From: Paracoccus methylarcula
GTDB lineage: Bacteria; Pseudomonadota; Alphaproteobacteria; Rhodobacterales; Rhodobacteraceae
Direction of reading: 5' to 3'
Length of the DNA stretch: 64,000 nucleotides
Assembly: GCF_003007735.2 (NCBI RefSeq)
Contig: NZ_PXNQ02000006.1
Location: 124,001 to 188,000, forward strand
Shown here in pieces: positions 43,758 through 53,632 of the stretch; positions within the stretch are counted from its first letter, which is position 1, and each line of letters starts with the position of its first letter. A model generated the notes under the pieces. The model was not told the DNA's origin. It did not search any database and was given only the letters and a program-made list of their open reading frames with translations. The position numbers were made by a program, and so were the translations under genes.

Positions 43758-45248
43758 ATGGCGCAGGAAAACCAGGCGCAGGTCTCTGAAGCCGCTGCCC
43801 TGTCCGAGCTGGACGAATTTTCGGACATCCTGAAACAGACCATCAAGCCGCGATCCGAAGTTGCCGCCAAAGAGGTGGACAATGCCGTCGTGGCGCTGGT
43901 GCGCGAGGCGCTGGACGACCAGGCGCTTATCGCCGAGGATGTGATCGACACCATCGACGCGATGCTGTCGAAGCTGGATCAGAAACTGTCCGAGCAGCTT
44001 AACGAGGTCATCCATCACGAGGAGTTCCAGAAGCTGGAATCGTCGTGGCGCGGCCTTGCCTACACTGTCAACAACTCCGAGACCGACGCCTCGCTGCGCG
44101 TGAAGGTGATGAATGTCTCGAAGAAAGAGTTGCAGCAGATGATGCGGCGCTATCCGGGCGCCAAATGGGACAAGTCGCCGCTGAACAAGGTGGTCTACGA
44201 AGCGGAATTCGGCACATTGGGCGGCAAGCCCTTTGGCGCGCTGATCGGCGACTACTATTTCGATCACAGCACCGGCGATGTCGCCCTGCTGCGGGACATG
44301 GGCAAGATCGCCGCCGCCGCCCATGCGCCGTTCATCTCGGCTTCGGCTCCGGAATTGCTGGGGCTGGATAGCTGGAACGAATTGAGCACGCCTCCCGACC
44401 TGTCGGAAATCTTCGACACGCCGGACTATGCCGCCTGGAACGGGCTGCGCGATTCCGAGAATTCGCGCTATGTCGCCCTGACCATGCCGCGCGTGCTGGC
44501 GCGCGAGCCTTATGGCCAGAATTCGAATTCCGTCGTCGAGGAATTCAACTTCGAGGAAGAGACCGACGGGCATGAGGGCAAGAAATATTCCTGGATGAAC
44601 GCGGCCCATGCGCTGGCGGTGAATATCAACCGTGCGCATAAGGAACATGGCTGGACCGTCCAGATTCGCGGCGTGCAGTCGGGTGGTGAAGTGCTGAACC
44701 TGCCGACTCATAATTTCGATACGGGCGACGGGTCCAAGGATCTGAAATGCCCGACCGAGGTGTCGATCACCGACCGGCGCGAGGGGGAGTTGTCGAAGGC
44801 CGGGCTGATCGGTCTGATCCACCGCAAGCATACCGACAAGGCTGCCTTCATCGGGGCTCAGACCCTGTATCGCCCCAAGAAATACGTGGATGAGCAGGCC
44901 ACGGCATCGGATAATATGTCTTCGCGCCTGCCATATATTTTCGCAGTGTCACGATTCAGCCATTATTTGAAATGTATGGTTCGTGACAAGATCGGGCAAA
45001 GTCCCGACCGCCTGCAACTTCAGACCCAGCTGCAAACCTGGGTCAACAAGTATGTTTCGGGCAATCCGGAAAGTGCGAGCGAGCGGGAAAAAGCCAAGAA
45101 ACCGCTTGCCGGTGCGAAGGTGGAAGTGGTTGAGGACGAAGAAAATCCGGGTTATTACATGGGCAAATTCTATCTCAAGCCGCATTTCCAGTTGGAAGGC
45201 ATGGACGTCGGAATGTCACTGGTTTCCAAACTGCCCAAGGGCAAATAA
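43758..45248 (+). CDS. tssC: Type VI contractile sheath large subunit TssC
   Basis: A 496-residue VipB/TssC. Highly conserved blocks: LESSWRGLAYTVNNSETD, RYPGAKWDKSPLNKVVYEAEFGTLGGKPFGALIGDYYFDH, APFISASAPELLGLDSW, SRYVALTMPRVLAREPYG and SRLPYIFAVSRFSHYLKCMVRDKIG. With TssB it forms the contractile sheath recycled by ClpV. No anomaly. Confidence 0.97.
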   Translation: MAQENQAQVSEAAALSELDEFSDILKQTIKPRSEVAAKEVDNAVVALVREALDDQALIAEDVIDTIDAMLSKLDQKLSEQLNEVIHHEEFQKLESSWRGLAYTVNNSETDASLRVKVMNVSKKELQQMMRRYPGAKWDKSPLNKVVYEAEFGTLGGKPFGALIGDYYFDHSTGDVALLRDMGKIAAAAHAPFISASAPELLGLDSWNELSTPPDLSEIFDTPDYAAWNGLRDSENSRYVALTMPRVLAREPYGQNSNSVVEEFNFEEETDGHEGKKYSWMNAAHALAVNINRAHKEHGWTVQIRGVQSGGEVLNLPTHNFDTGDGSKDLKCPTEVSITDRREGELSKAGLIGLIHRKHTDKAAFIGAQTLYRPKKYVDEQATASDNMSSRLPYIFAVSRFSHYLKCMVRDKIGQSPDRLQLQTQLQTWVNKYVSGNPESASEREKAKKPLAGAKVEVVEDEENPGYYMGKFYLKPHFQLEGMDVGMSLVSKLPKGK

Positions 45249-45286
45249 CTTTTAAGCTGACCGCCGCAGTAAAAGGAGTTCTACAT

Positions 45287-45787
45287 ATGGCTGTCGATAT
45301 TTTCCTGAAACTCTCGAACAATATCCGTGGCGAATCGCAGGATGATACGCATCGCGACGAGATCGACGTGCTGGCCTGGAACTGGGGCCTGACCCAGTCC
45401 GGCACCACGCATATCGGCTCGGGCGGCGGTGGCGGCAAGGTCAATGTCCAGGACATCACGCTGACCAAATATGTCGACCTGGCCACCTCGGACCTGATCA
45501 AGCGTTCCACCTCGGGCGAGCATATCGAAAGCGGCGAATTGATCGTCCGTAAATCGGGCGGTGCGGCTCCGATCGAGTATTTCCGGATCAAGCTGGAAAA
45601 TCTCATGATCACCAGCTACAACACCGGTGGTGCGAAAGACGGCCTGGACCGTATCCAGGAAACCGTGACGCTGAACTTCCGCAAATTCGAGGTGCTTTAC
45701 ACCCTGCAGGAAGAATCCGGCGCGGCCGGTGCCGAATCCACGGCTGGCTGGGACATCGCCGAGAACAAGGAATGGGGCACCGCCTAA
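45287..45787 (+). CDS. hcp: Type VI inner-tube protein Hcp
   Basis: A 166-residue Hcp/TssD. VDIFLKLSNNIRGESQDDTHRDEIDVLAWNWGL and ERSTSGEHI-like KRSTSGEHIESGELIVRKSG are typical, with ETVTLNFRKFEVLYTLQ near the end. Hexameric rings form the tube and carry effectors. AAAAGGAG lies 9 bases upstream of the start. A terminator-like hairpin after the stop suggests it is the most abundant product of the operon. Confidence 0.97.
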   Translation: MAVDIFLKLSNNIRGESQDDTHRDEIDVLAWNWGLTQSGTTHIGSGGGGGKVNVQDITLTKYVDLATSDLIKRSTSGEHIESGELIVRKSGGAAPIEYFRIKLENLMITSYNTGGAKDGLDRIQETVTLNFRKFEVLYTLQEESGAAGAESTAGWDIAENKEWGTA

Positions 45788-45813
45788 GCCTCCGATCCTT
45801 ATGGTAATCGCGG

Positions 45814-45850
45814 CAGGGTCGGCGCTTTCTGGTGCCGGCCCTGTTTCATT
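45814..45850 (+). terminator. Terminator-like hairpin after hcp
   Basis: CAGGGTCGGC (45814-45823) pairs with GCCGGCCCTG (45834-45843) with one G-T wobble, followed by TTTCATTT. It sits between hcp and tssE, so partial termination would raise Hcp relative to the baseplate proteins. Confidence 0.7.
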
Positions 45851-45900
45851 TGGTGCGGGATGTTCCTAACATGACCGCAACCATGCGTTCAGGAGAGATC

Positions 45901-46488
45901 ATGGCTTCTCGTCGTCCTTCCGGCGTTCCGGGCGATGATTCCTCGCGGGGCGGCCTGCGGGAAATGTCGCTTCTGCATATTTTCCGTGATTCCGCTGCAC
46001 GCCGGGATTCGCGCGACAATTCCCGACGCTATACCGAAGGCGAGCGGGATCTGACGCTGGTCAGCCAGAAGCGTCGCGAAGGCGCCAGCGAGGCGTCCCT
46101 GCGCCGCAACCTTGCGCTGGACATCGCCAGCCTGATGAACACGATCCGGCTGGATGTCATTACCGACCTGTCCGATACGCCACGGGTGCGCGATTCGGTC
46201 ATCAATCACGGCTTTCAGGATATGGATTCGCTGTGGCGCAAGAACCGGACTCCCGGTGATATGGCTGACGCGATCCGCATTGCGCTGATACGCAACGAGC
46301 CAAGGCTGCGGGCAGGGACGATAGAGGTGCGGGTGGATGAGAACGATCCTTCGGTCGATCAGCGGCTGACATTCGAAATCGTCGCGGAAATGATCTCGGA
46401 CCCGACGGATATCCCGCTGCAATTCTATGCCGAGGTGGATCCGGCGGCGGGCAAGGTTTCGATGAAGCGGATGCAGGGCGGCTCATGA
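45901..46488 (+). CDS. tssE: Type VI baseplate protein TssE (gp25-like)
   Basis: A 195-residue gp25-family baseplate protein. SLRRNLALDIASLMNTIRLD, TPRVRDSVINHGFQDMDSL and AIRIALIRNEPRLRAGTIEVRV are typical. A basic N-terminal tail of about 60 residues precedes the domain. The start at 45901 follows AGGAGAG; upstream ATG codons at 45871 and in 45832 lack such a site. The tssF start overlaps the stop by ATGA. Confidence 0.92.
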   Translation: MASRRPSGVPGDDSSRGGLREMSLLHIFRDSAARRDSRDNSRRYTEGERDLTLVSQKRREGASEASLRRNLALDIASLMNTIRLDVITDLSDTPRVRDSVINHGFQDMDSLWRKNRTPGDMADAIRIALIRNEPRLRAGTIEVRVDENDPSVDQRLTFEIVAEMISDPTDIPLQFYAEVDPAAGKVSMKRMQGGS

Positions 46489-48395
46489 AGAAAGCTTTCC
46501 GCGACGCATATGAACGTGAGCTGGATATTCTCTATGAACGTTCAGCGGAATTCGCCGAGGAATTCCCGGGATTGGCCGACCGGCTTGGCGGTGTATTGCG
46601 CGAGAATATCGATCCGACGATCGCCGGTTTGCTGGAAGGGACGGCTTTCCTTGCTGCGCGGGTTCAGCTCAAGCTGGACGAGGAGTTCCGCGGTTTCACC
46701 ACCGAGCTGCTCGAACAGATATTCCCGGATGCGCTGGCGCCGATTCCCAGCTGCATGATGGTGCAGGCTCCGGCGACGACGAAGGATACGGGGGATCCGA
46801 GCGTCCGGCGCTATTCGCGCAACACATATCTTGATGCCAGTTTCCGCGATGCCGATAACCGGGTGACCTGCCGTTTCAGTACGACCGCGCCGATGACGGT
46901 GTTGCCGCTGCAGATCACCGGCCTGGCCTATCACGACCGCACCACCGCGCTTGGCGGGCTGGGGCAGGACCCAGATCGGGCGACCCGTGCCGGGTTGCAG
47001 ATGGATATCGAGTCGACCAATGAGCAGCCCATATCCGCCCTGGGCGAGGATGCGCTGACCTTTCATCTGACCGGCGACATGTTCCGGGCTATCGCACTTT
47101 ACGAGCAGATCCATTGCAACGTGACGCGCCTGTCCTTGCGCTGGCTGCGTCCGAACGGCGATCCCTGCTTCATCCGCCTGCATCCCGACCAGATCGAGCA
47201 GGTCGGTTTTACCAAGGATGAACTGCTATTCGCGCGCCAGTCGAACCTGTTCGAGGGCTTTGCCCTGCTGCGCGATTTCTATGCCTACCCCCGCAAGTTC
47301 CTGGGGTTCCGGCTGACCGGGCTGGCGGACCTGTTGCGCAATATTACCACCGAACAGATGCAGGTGATCTTCGAGTTCGAGCGCGTCGATGACGATCTGG
47401 CGCGCCTGACCCAGCTTGGCGATATCAGGTTGAACTGCGCGCCGGCGATCAACCTGTTCGAGGAGGGGTCGAACCAGATCCGGCTGGATGACAAGCGGCA
47501 CGAATATGTCGTGACGCCCGATTCCTCTCCGATGACCCATTACGAGGTCCACCGGCTGCTACAGGTCTATGCCACCTATGGGACCACCCATGAGCGGGTC
47601 GATGTCGAGCCGCTCTATGCCTTGCCGCAAGGCGCGGGTTCGCAGCGTTCGACCTATTATTATACCAGCCGCCGCAAGCCGCGCCGCTTGACCGAATCCG
47701 AACGCCGGCACGGCATGCGCAGCGGCTATCGCGGTACCGAAACCTATATCTCGATCTACGAGCCGCCGGAATCGGTGATCGGTGACCGCGCGCATCGCCT
47801 GCACATTCGGACGCTCTGCTCGAACCGGCATCTTCCCTCTGCCCTGCCGCTGGTGCGGTCCGAGGATTTCAACGTCGTGTCGGACCGGCAGATGTCGGTC
47901 AGTTGCATCAACGGTCCGACCGCGCCGCGCGAAGCCATGACCGAGACCGAGCGGGCGGGGCCGCATCGCACCGGGCAGGGCGATGTCTATTGGCGGCTGA
48001 TCTCTTACCTGGCGCTGAACCATTTCGGTCTCGATGATCGCTATGGCCGTGACGGTGCCGCCAGCCTGCGTGAGATCCTGACGCTGTTCGCCGACCTGTC
48101 CGACAGCGTGACCGAAGCCCAGATCGCGGCGGTCGTGGGGCTGAATGTTCGGCCCGTCACACGCTCGCTCCGGCGTGCCGAGGGCTATTTCCCCGCGCGC
48201 GGTCTCGAGATCTCGGTGACATTCGATGAAACCGGATTCGAAGGCAGCGGCATCATCCTGATGGCCGCCGTGCTGGATCGGTTCTTTGCCGAATATGTCA
48301 GCATCAACAGTTTCACGCAGATGGTGACGATCAGCAAGCAGCGCGGGGTGATCCGCAAATGGCCGCCCCGCACCGGCACGGGCCCGTTGATATGA
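46485..48395 (+). CDS. tssF: Type VI baseplate protein TssF
   Basis: A 636-residue baseplate wedge protein. The N-terminus (FRDAYERELDILYERSAEFAEEFPGLADRLGG) and the block DPTIAGLLEGTAFLAARVQLKLDEEFRGFTTELLEQIFPD are diagnostic; later parts include DTQLGDIRLN-like LTQLGDIRLNCAPAINLFE and the C-terminal FAEYVSINSFTQMVTIS. Overlaps tssE and tssG. Confidence 0.95.
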   Translation: MKKAFRDAYERELDILYERSAEFAEEFPGLADRLGGVLRENIDPTIAGLLEGTAFLAARVQLKLDEEFRGFTTELLEQIFPDALAPIPSCMMVQAPATTKDTGDPSVRRYSRNTYLDASFRDADNRVTCRFSTTAPMTVLPLQITGLAYHDRTTALGGLGQDPDRATRAGLQMDIESTNEQPISALGEDALTFHLTGDMFRAIALYEQIHCNVTRLSLRWLRPNGDPCFIRLHPDQIEQVGFTKDELLFARQSNLFEGFALLRDFYAYPRKFLGFRLTGLADLLRNITTEQMQVIFEFERVDDDLARLTQLGDIRLNCAPAINLFEEGSNQIRLDDKRHEYVVTPDSSPMTHYEVHRLLQVYATYGTTHERVDVEPLYALPQGAGSQRSTYYYTSRRKPRRLTESERRHGMRSGYRGTETYISIYEPPESVIGDRAHRLHIRTLCSNRHLPSALPLVRSEDFNVVSDRQMSVSCINGPTAPREAMTETERAGPHRTGQGDVYWRLISYLALNHFGLDDRYGRDGAASLREILTLFADLSDSVTEAQIAAVVGLNVRPVTRSLRRAEGYFPARGLEISVTFDETGFEGSGIILMAAVLDRFFAEYVSINSFTQMVTISKQRGVIRKWPPRTGTGPLI

Positions 48396-49357
48396 ACCTG
48401 GACGGCGCGAGTTTCCTGGCGCTGCTGAGGCGCCTTGAACGCGAGAGGCCGGACCGCCCCCGCATCGGCCGTTCGGCACGGCTGAGCGACGAGATCGTCG
48501 AGATCGGGCAGGATCCCCGGCTCGCCTTTCCCGATTCCGACCTGGTCCCCGCCGAACCGCGGCAGGACGGCCGGATCAGGTTGCGGGCAAATTTCATGGG
48601 CTTCTTCGGCCCCCAGGGCGCGCTGCCGCTGAACCTGACCGAAGAGGTGCTGCGTTGGCAGGAAGAGGGCGAAGAGGGCTTCGTCCGCTTCGTCGACATG
48701 CTCGCGGGGCGGTTCTATCAGCTCTTCTTCCGTGCCTGGTCCGATGCCCATGCCATCAGCCAGCATGACCGCCCCGACGAGGATCGCTTCGCCCGCTATG
48801 TCGCAGCGGTGGCGGGAACCGGCAGCCCGGCCTTCCTGCGCCATGACAGTTTCCCCGATGTCGCCCGCCTGCCGCTGGTCTCGATCTTTGGCGGGCGGGT
48901 GCGCAGCGCGGTGCGGTTGCGGCAGATGCTGGAAAGCTATTTCGAATTGCAGGCCGAGGTCGAGGAACATGTGCCCGCATGGCTGGAATTCGAAGAGGAT
49001 GAACAGCGCGGTCTGGGTTCGAGCGGCGCCCTGGGTCGCGACATGTATCTGGGCGCGCGGCTGCAATCGGTCAGCGAAAAGATCTGCATTCACCTGCATA
49101 TCCCCGATGCCAAGACCTATCGCAGCTTCCTGCCCGGCCAGGACAGGCACCAGCGCCTCGCCGATCTGGTCTATTGGTATCTGGGCCGCTCCTACGAGGT
49201 GGACCTGGCGCTGACCCTACCCCCGGCCGAGATCCCTGCGGCGCGGATGGGCGAAACCATTTCACTGGGCTGGCTTGCCGCATTGTCCCCATCCGCCGAG
49301 ATGCGGGCAGCGGAAAAGATCGAGATTTCACGATTTGCCCTGACCCAGGGACCCTGA
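48392..49357 (+). CDS. tssG: Type VI baseplate protein TssG
   Basis: A 321-residue baseplate protein. RIGRSARLSDEIVEIGQDPRLAFPDSDL, ANFMGFFGPQGALPLNLTEEVL and FVDMLAGRFYQLFFRAW are typical of TssG. The start at 48392 is chosen for the ATGA overlap with tssF; an in-frame ATG 33 bases upstream is possible. clpV follows after 17 bases. Confidence 0.95.
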   Translation: MNLDGASFLALLRRLERERPDRPRIGRSARLSDEIVEIGQDPRLAFPDSDLVPAEPRQDGRIRLRANFMGFFGPQGALPLNLTEEVLRWQEEGEEGFVRFVDMLAGRFYQLFFRAWSDAHAISQHDRPDEDRFARYVAAVAGTGSPAFLRHDSFPDVARLPLVSIFGGRVRSAVRLRQMLESYFELQAEVEEHVPAWLEFEEDEQRGLGSSGALGRDMYLGARLQSVSEKICIHLHIPDAKTYRSFLPGQDRHQRLADLVYWYLGRSYEVDLALTLPPAEIPAARMGETISLGWLAALSPSAEMRAAEKIEISRFALTQGP

Positions 49358-49374
49358 TCAACAAGAGGCCAAGC

Positions 49375-52007
49375 ATGACTGCAATCACCATCGAGAAATT
49401 CGCAGGCAAGATGAACCGCGTCGGCTATGACGCCTTTCTTCAGGCGATGCGGCAGGCGCGCTCGGACGGCAACCGCAATGTCGAGCTGTGCCATTGGCTG
49501 TTTCACGCGATTTCCAACCAGAACTGCGATATCTCGATCACGCTGCGCGAAGCCAAGCTGGATCGCGGTCAGGTTCTCAAGGATCTCGACCGGGCGGCGG
49601 CGGCACTGCAGAAGAACGTCACCGAAACACCCGGCATCTCGGAGCGGCTGGCCGATGCGCTGAACCACGCCTGGACCTATGCCTCGCTATTCTTCGGCGA
49701 GGCGCAGATCCGCACCGGGCATCTTCTGGTCGCGCTGCTGAACGATCAGGCGCTGCGCCATGCACTGGTGCAGTATTCCACGGTTTTCGAGGCTCTCTCT
49801 CCGGACCATATCGGCCGTGAATCCCGCACCATCTGGGCCGATTCCGAGGAAGAGGACATGCGCCCGATGGATGGCGCCGGGCTGCGTTCCGCCGGGGGCG
49901 GCAGGGGTGACGCGGCAGGGGCATCGACCGCGCTTGGCCGGTTCTCGGTCGATATGACGGCGGATGCGGCAGAGGGGCGGATGGACCCGGTTGTTGGCCG
50001 CGACGATGAGATCCGCCAGATCATCGACGTCCTGATGCGGCGGCGGCAGAATAACCCGATCCTGACGGGCGAGGCCGGGGTGGGCAAGACCGCCGTGGTC
50101 GAGGGTTTCGCGCAGAAACTGGCCGCGGATGAGGTGCCGCCCGCGCTGAAGGGCATGCGGCTGCATATGCTGGACATCGGCGCGATGCAGGCCGGGGCCA
50201 GCATGAAGGGCGAATTCGAACAGCGCCTGCGTTCGGTCATCGACGAAGTGCAGTCCAGCCCGACCCCGATTATCCTGTTCATCGATGAAGCCCATACGCT
50301 GATCGGCGCAGGCGGCTCGGCGGGAACCGGCGATGCCGCGAACCTGTTGAAACCGGCGCTGGCGCGCGGCACGTTGCGCACCATCGGCGCGACGACATGG
50401 GCCGAATACCGCAATTATTTCGAAAAAGACCCGGCATTGACCCGGCGTTTCCAGCCGGTGCAGGTGGATGAGCCCGATATCGACACCGCCTGCTACATGA
50501 TGCGCGGCCTTCTGGGCCCGATGCAGGACCATCACAAGGTCCGCATCTCGGATGCCGCGGTCGAGGCGGCGGTGAAGCTGTCGGCCCGCTATCTCCCGGC
50601 GCGCCAATTGCCCGACAAGGCCGTGTCGCTTCTGGATACCGCCTGCGCGCGGGTGGCGGTCAGCCAGTCCTCGGTCCCCGCCCGCATCGCCGATTTGCAG
50701 GCTGCCATCGCCTCGCTGGAAACCGAGATCGCCGCCAAATCCGCCGAGCGTGAACTGGGCGCGAACCCGGAAACCCGGCTCGCCGAGGCGCAAGAGCAGT
50801 TGCAGGCCCGGAAAGATGAGCTGACCGCGCTTGAGGCCGCCTATGATTCCGAGAAGGGCATTGTCGAGAACATCCTCGACCTGCGCAGCCGTCTTGCCGA
50901 AGAAAAGGGCGAAGAGATCGATCCCGACGCATCCGGGCTGAACTGACCGAGGGGATGGCGAAGCTGGAGGCGATCCATGCCGATGACCGGATGATCTATC
51001 CGCATGTGGACGATCAGGCCGTCGCCAGCGTCATCAGCGACTGGACCGGCATTCCGGCGGGACGCATGGTCGCCGATGAATTGCAGGCGGTGCTGACCCT
51101 GGCGGATCACCTGAAGGAACGGGTGATCGGGCAGGACCAGGGCTTGCAGATGATCGCCCGCCGGGTCGAGACGGCGCGCGCGGGTCTTGGTAATCCCGAG
51201 AAACCCATCGGGGTTTTCATGCTTTGCGGCCCCTCGGGCGTGGGCAAGACCGAGACCGCGCTGGCGCTGGCCGAGTCGCTTTATGGCGGCGAGCAGAATG
51301 TCATCACCATCAACATGTCCGAATTCCAGGAGGCCCATTCCGTCAGCCTGCTGAAAGGCGCGCCTCCGGGTTATGTCGGCTATGGCGAGGGCGGACGGCT
51401 GACCGAGGCGGTGCGGCGCAAGCCCTATTCCGTCGTGCTTCTGGACGAGATGGAAAAGGCCCATCCCGATGTCCATGAACTGTTCTTCCAGGTCTTCGAC
51501 AAGGGCCGGATGGAGGATGGCAATGGCCGCCCGATCAATTTCCGCAACACGCTGATCCTGATGACCTCGAATGTCGGCACCGGCACGATCATGAACCTCG
51601 CGCCCGAGGGGATCATCGAGGACACCGAGACGCTGGAGGCCTCGCTCAAGGAGGAATTGCTGGGCACTTTCCCGCCCGCGCTTCTGGGCCGGATCGTGAC
51701 CGTTCCCTATGTGCCGCTGAGCAGCGAGGTTCTAGCCGGGATCTCGCGCCTCAAGCTGGGCTCGGTCGCCCGCCGGATGAAGGAGTCGCAGGGGGCAAAG
51801 CTGGTCTGGGGCGACGCCGTGATCTCGCATATCGTCGATCAGTGCCGCGATCCCGACAGCGGCGGCCGGATGATCGACAATATCATCACCAATTCGATCC
51901 TGCCCGACCTGTCGCGGCAGGTGCTGGCGCGCATGGTCAGCGGTGAGGCGATGGCGGATGTCACCATCAAGGTCACGGATGACGGCTTCGGCTATGAATT
52001 CGCATAG
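49375..52007 (+). pseudogene. clpV: Type VI sheath-recycling ATPase ClpV (TssH), frameshifted as read
   Basis: The Clp/Hsp100 ATPase that disassembles contracted TssBC sheath. As read it is split: a first frame to 50946 (N-domain, first AAA+ domain with Walker A GEAGVGKT near residue 232, middle region) ends in GEEIDPDASGLN and a stop; a second frame running through 50955-52007 carries the second AAA+ domain (Walker A GPSGVGKTETALALAE, sensor region). One extra base within 50923-50937, next to CCC and GGG runs, restores ...AELTEGMAKLEAIH and gives 877 residues, the normal length. The start at 49375 is the first sensible ATG after tssG; a longer frame opens inside tssG. If the frameshift is real, sheath recycling would be lost. 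Confidence 0.9.
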
Positions 52008-52048
52008 CGCCCGGATCGGTTCCGCTTCCTGATTGCGTCCCGCGATGG

Positions 52049-52098
52049 CCGGGGGCTCTGCCCCCGGACCCCCGGAGGTATTTTGGCAAAGAAGAAGG
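52049..52098. repeat. GC hairpin plus GAAGAAG intergenic repeat, probable bidirectional terminator
   Basis: CCGGGGGC-TCT-GCCCCCGG (52049-52067) is followed by ACCCCCGGAGGTATTTTGGCAA and AGAAGAAGGGG. The same composition (CCTCCGG, GGTATTTT, GAAGAAG) occurs in the phnK element at 15289. It lies where clpV (ending 52007) and the leftward TonB-like gene (ending 52204) converge, so it likely ends both transcripts. Confidence 0.6.
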
Positions 52099-52124
52099 GG
52101 CGCGCCATTCCAGCGAAGGAAGCC

Positions 52125-52160
52125 GTCACGGTCGTGACAGGCAGTATGTTTTTCATACTG
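52125..52160. promoter_or_regulatory. Two adjacent perfect dyads in the convergent gap
   Basis: GTCACG-GT-CGTGAC (52125-52138) and, four bases on, CAGTATG-TTTTT-CATACTG (52142-52160). Both are perfect. They lie between two convergent gene ends, where operators are unexpected, so RNA hairpins ending the leftward transcript are the likelier role. Type assigned for want of a better class. Confidence 0.35.
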
Positions 52161-52203
52161 GTTGACGGGCCCGATATTCCGGGTGCCGCTTGCCTTGTTC
52201 GGA

Positions 52204-53237
52204 TCAGCGAATATAGACGCTGCTGACTCCGACCATCGCGTCCTCGCCGATTTCCCGGCCGAGCGCCTCGAAGAACGGTTCGGCCAACTGGCCCGACAGG
52301 CGGGAAACGGTCTCGGGGCGGCGCGGTGTGGCCACCGCCACGATCAGTTGATGCGTGTCCCGTGCCGCGCCCGCGCGCGCCACCGGCGCGTCGAACCGAA
52401 TGCGATCCGCCGACCGGATCAGGAAGCGCCGCAGGTCATGGACAACACCATTGTCGTCGATCAGCAGCAGCGTGTTGTACCATCCCGTTCCGCCCGAGAT
52501 CTGCCCACGCAACGAAGCTCCGCTTGCAACCTGTTGGGATTCCAGCTGAATGCCAAGACCGAAAACCGGGTAAAGCGGATCCTGCCGGGCGAAGGCCAGC
52601 CCCGGGCATTGCCGCCGGTCCAGCAGCACGGCGGCTTCGGTCACCTCGGTTGCAAGACCTTTGGTCAGATCGTCCATCAGCCTGGAGATTTTCCGGTCAT
52701 TGGCCGCCAGCACGCCAAGCTGGATCGCGTCATCGCCGCGCAGGGCGGGCAGGGCGAGCAGGCATGGCTCGGTCAGGAGGCTGCGGATCCGGTCGAACAA
52801 TTCCACCAGGCGTGGATCGGTGGGCGCGGTTCCGCCCATTGCCGTTTCGGGTTTGGGGGCGCGGCCCCGCCCCCGCCTGACACCGGCTCCGAGGCGGGAT
52901 TCCGGGTCATCGGCAGCGTCCGGTCCGACAAGACAGGGGCGATCCCCCCCTCGTTCAGATGCGCCAGAAGCTCTTTTTCGGTTTGCTGCTTCGCGCCGGG
53001 TTGCGGTTTTTCGTCAGGACCTTCAAGCGCCGCAACGGATGTCAGCACCGGTGTTTCGACCTCTGTCGAGGATTGGTTCAGCGTCGTGATCTCAAGCTGC
53101 AACTGTTCGGGTGGCGGGGTTGTGGGCAGGTTCCACGAGGGGCGGTAGATCAATGCCGCCGCCGCCGCGCCATGCAGCGAGACCGACAGCAATGCCGCCT
53201 GGATCCATGCCGAATTGCGTCCTGTCGCACCGATCAT
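52204..53237 (-). pseudogene. TonB-like membrane protein of the ExbBD module, frameshifted as read
   Basis: Two leftward frames overlap: 53237-52773 with one N-terminal membrane helix (AWIQAALLSVSLHGAAAAALIY, the SxxxH pattern of TonB helices) and a Pro-rich linker, and 52839-52204 encoding about 210 residues of a periplasmic domain. The second has no ribosome site at its ATG. One extra base in the G run at 52855-52859 (C run on the coding strand) joins them as PPKPETAMGGTAPTDPRLVELFDRIRS, 344 residues. No TonB C-terminal motif is recognised, so the periplasmic domain is new to me. Last gene of the ExbB operon. A genuine two-gene arrangement is possible but less likely. Confidence 0.65.
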
Positions 53238-53632
53238 TGTCCCGGTCCCGCACGCAGGGTCACCAACCGCACCTCGCGGCTGGCAAGCTCGGGATGACCG
53301 AGCGCGGAGATCAGCAGGCTGGCCTCGGCCTCCTTGTCGATCACGAGATGCAGGATGCCGTCCGAACCGGACAGGGCAGCCGGCAGCAGTTCTGGCGATA
53401 CCGCTTCACCATCCAGAAACCACTCCTTGGCGGAGCGGATCTCGAGGATGGGAGAGGGCAGGGTGGAAGGCGCGATCTGCGAGGTCTGCGCCAGCCGAAT
53501 GTCGCGCGGCGTGCGGGTCTCCTGTCCTGCCACCAGGAAGAAGAAGATCAGCAACAGCACGATATTGACGATCGCAAGCGAGGTATCGATCCGCAGCCTG
53601 TCATGATGCCGTGCAGGCAGGCGCAAGCTCAT
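53234..53632 (-). CDS. ExbD/TolR-like protein lacking the proton-carrying Asp
   Basis: A 132-residue single-helix protein. The helix region RIDTSLAIVNIVLLLIFFFLVAG aligns with TPLADVLFQLLIFFML of its neighbour, but the conserved Asp falls on Val (Asn next to it). ExbD/TolR use that Asp for proton passage, so this copy should be inactive alone and may act only as a partner. A periplasmic part follows (DGILHLVIDKEAEASLLISALGHP). Overlaps its neighbours by ATGA on both sides. Confidence 0.8.
   Translation of the reverse strand: MSLRLPARHHDRLRIDTSLAIVNIVLLLIFFFLVAGQETRTPRDIRLAQTSQIAPSTLPSPILEIRSAKEWFLDGEAVSPELLPAALSGSDGILHLVIDKEAEASLLISALGHPELASREVRLVTLRAGPGQ

Noticed and set aside
49174..49374. 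67-codon N-terminal extension of ClpV
   Set aside because: It lies inside tssG in another frame; the ATG at 49375 starts the conserved N-domain.
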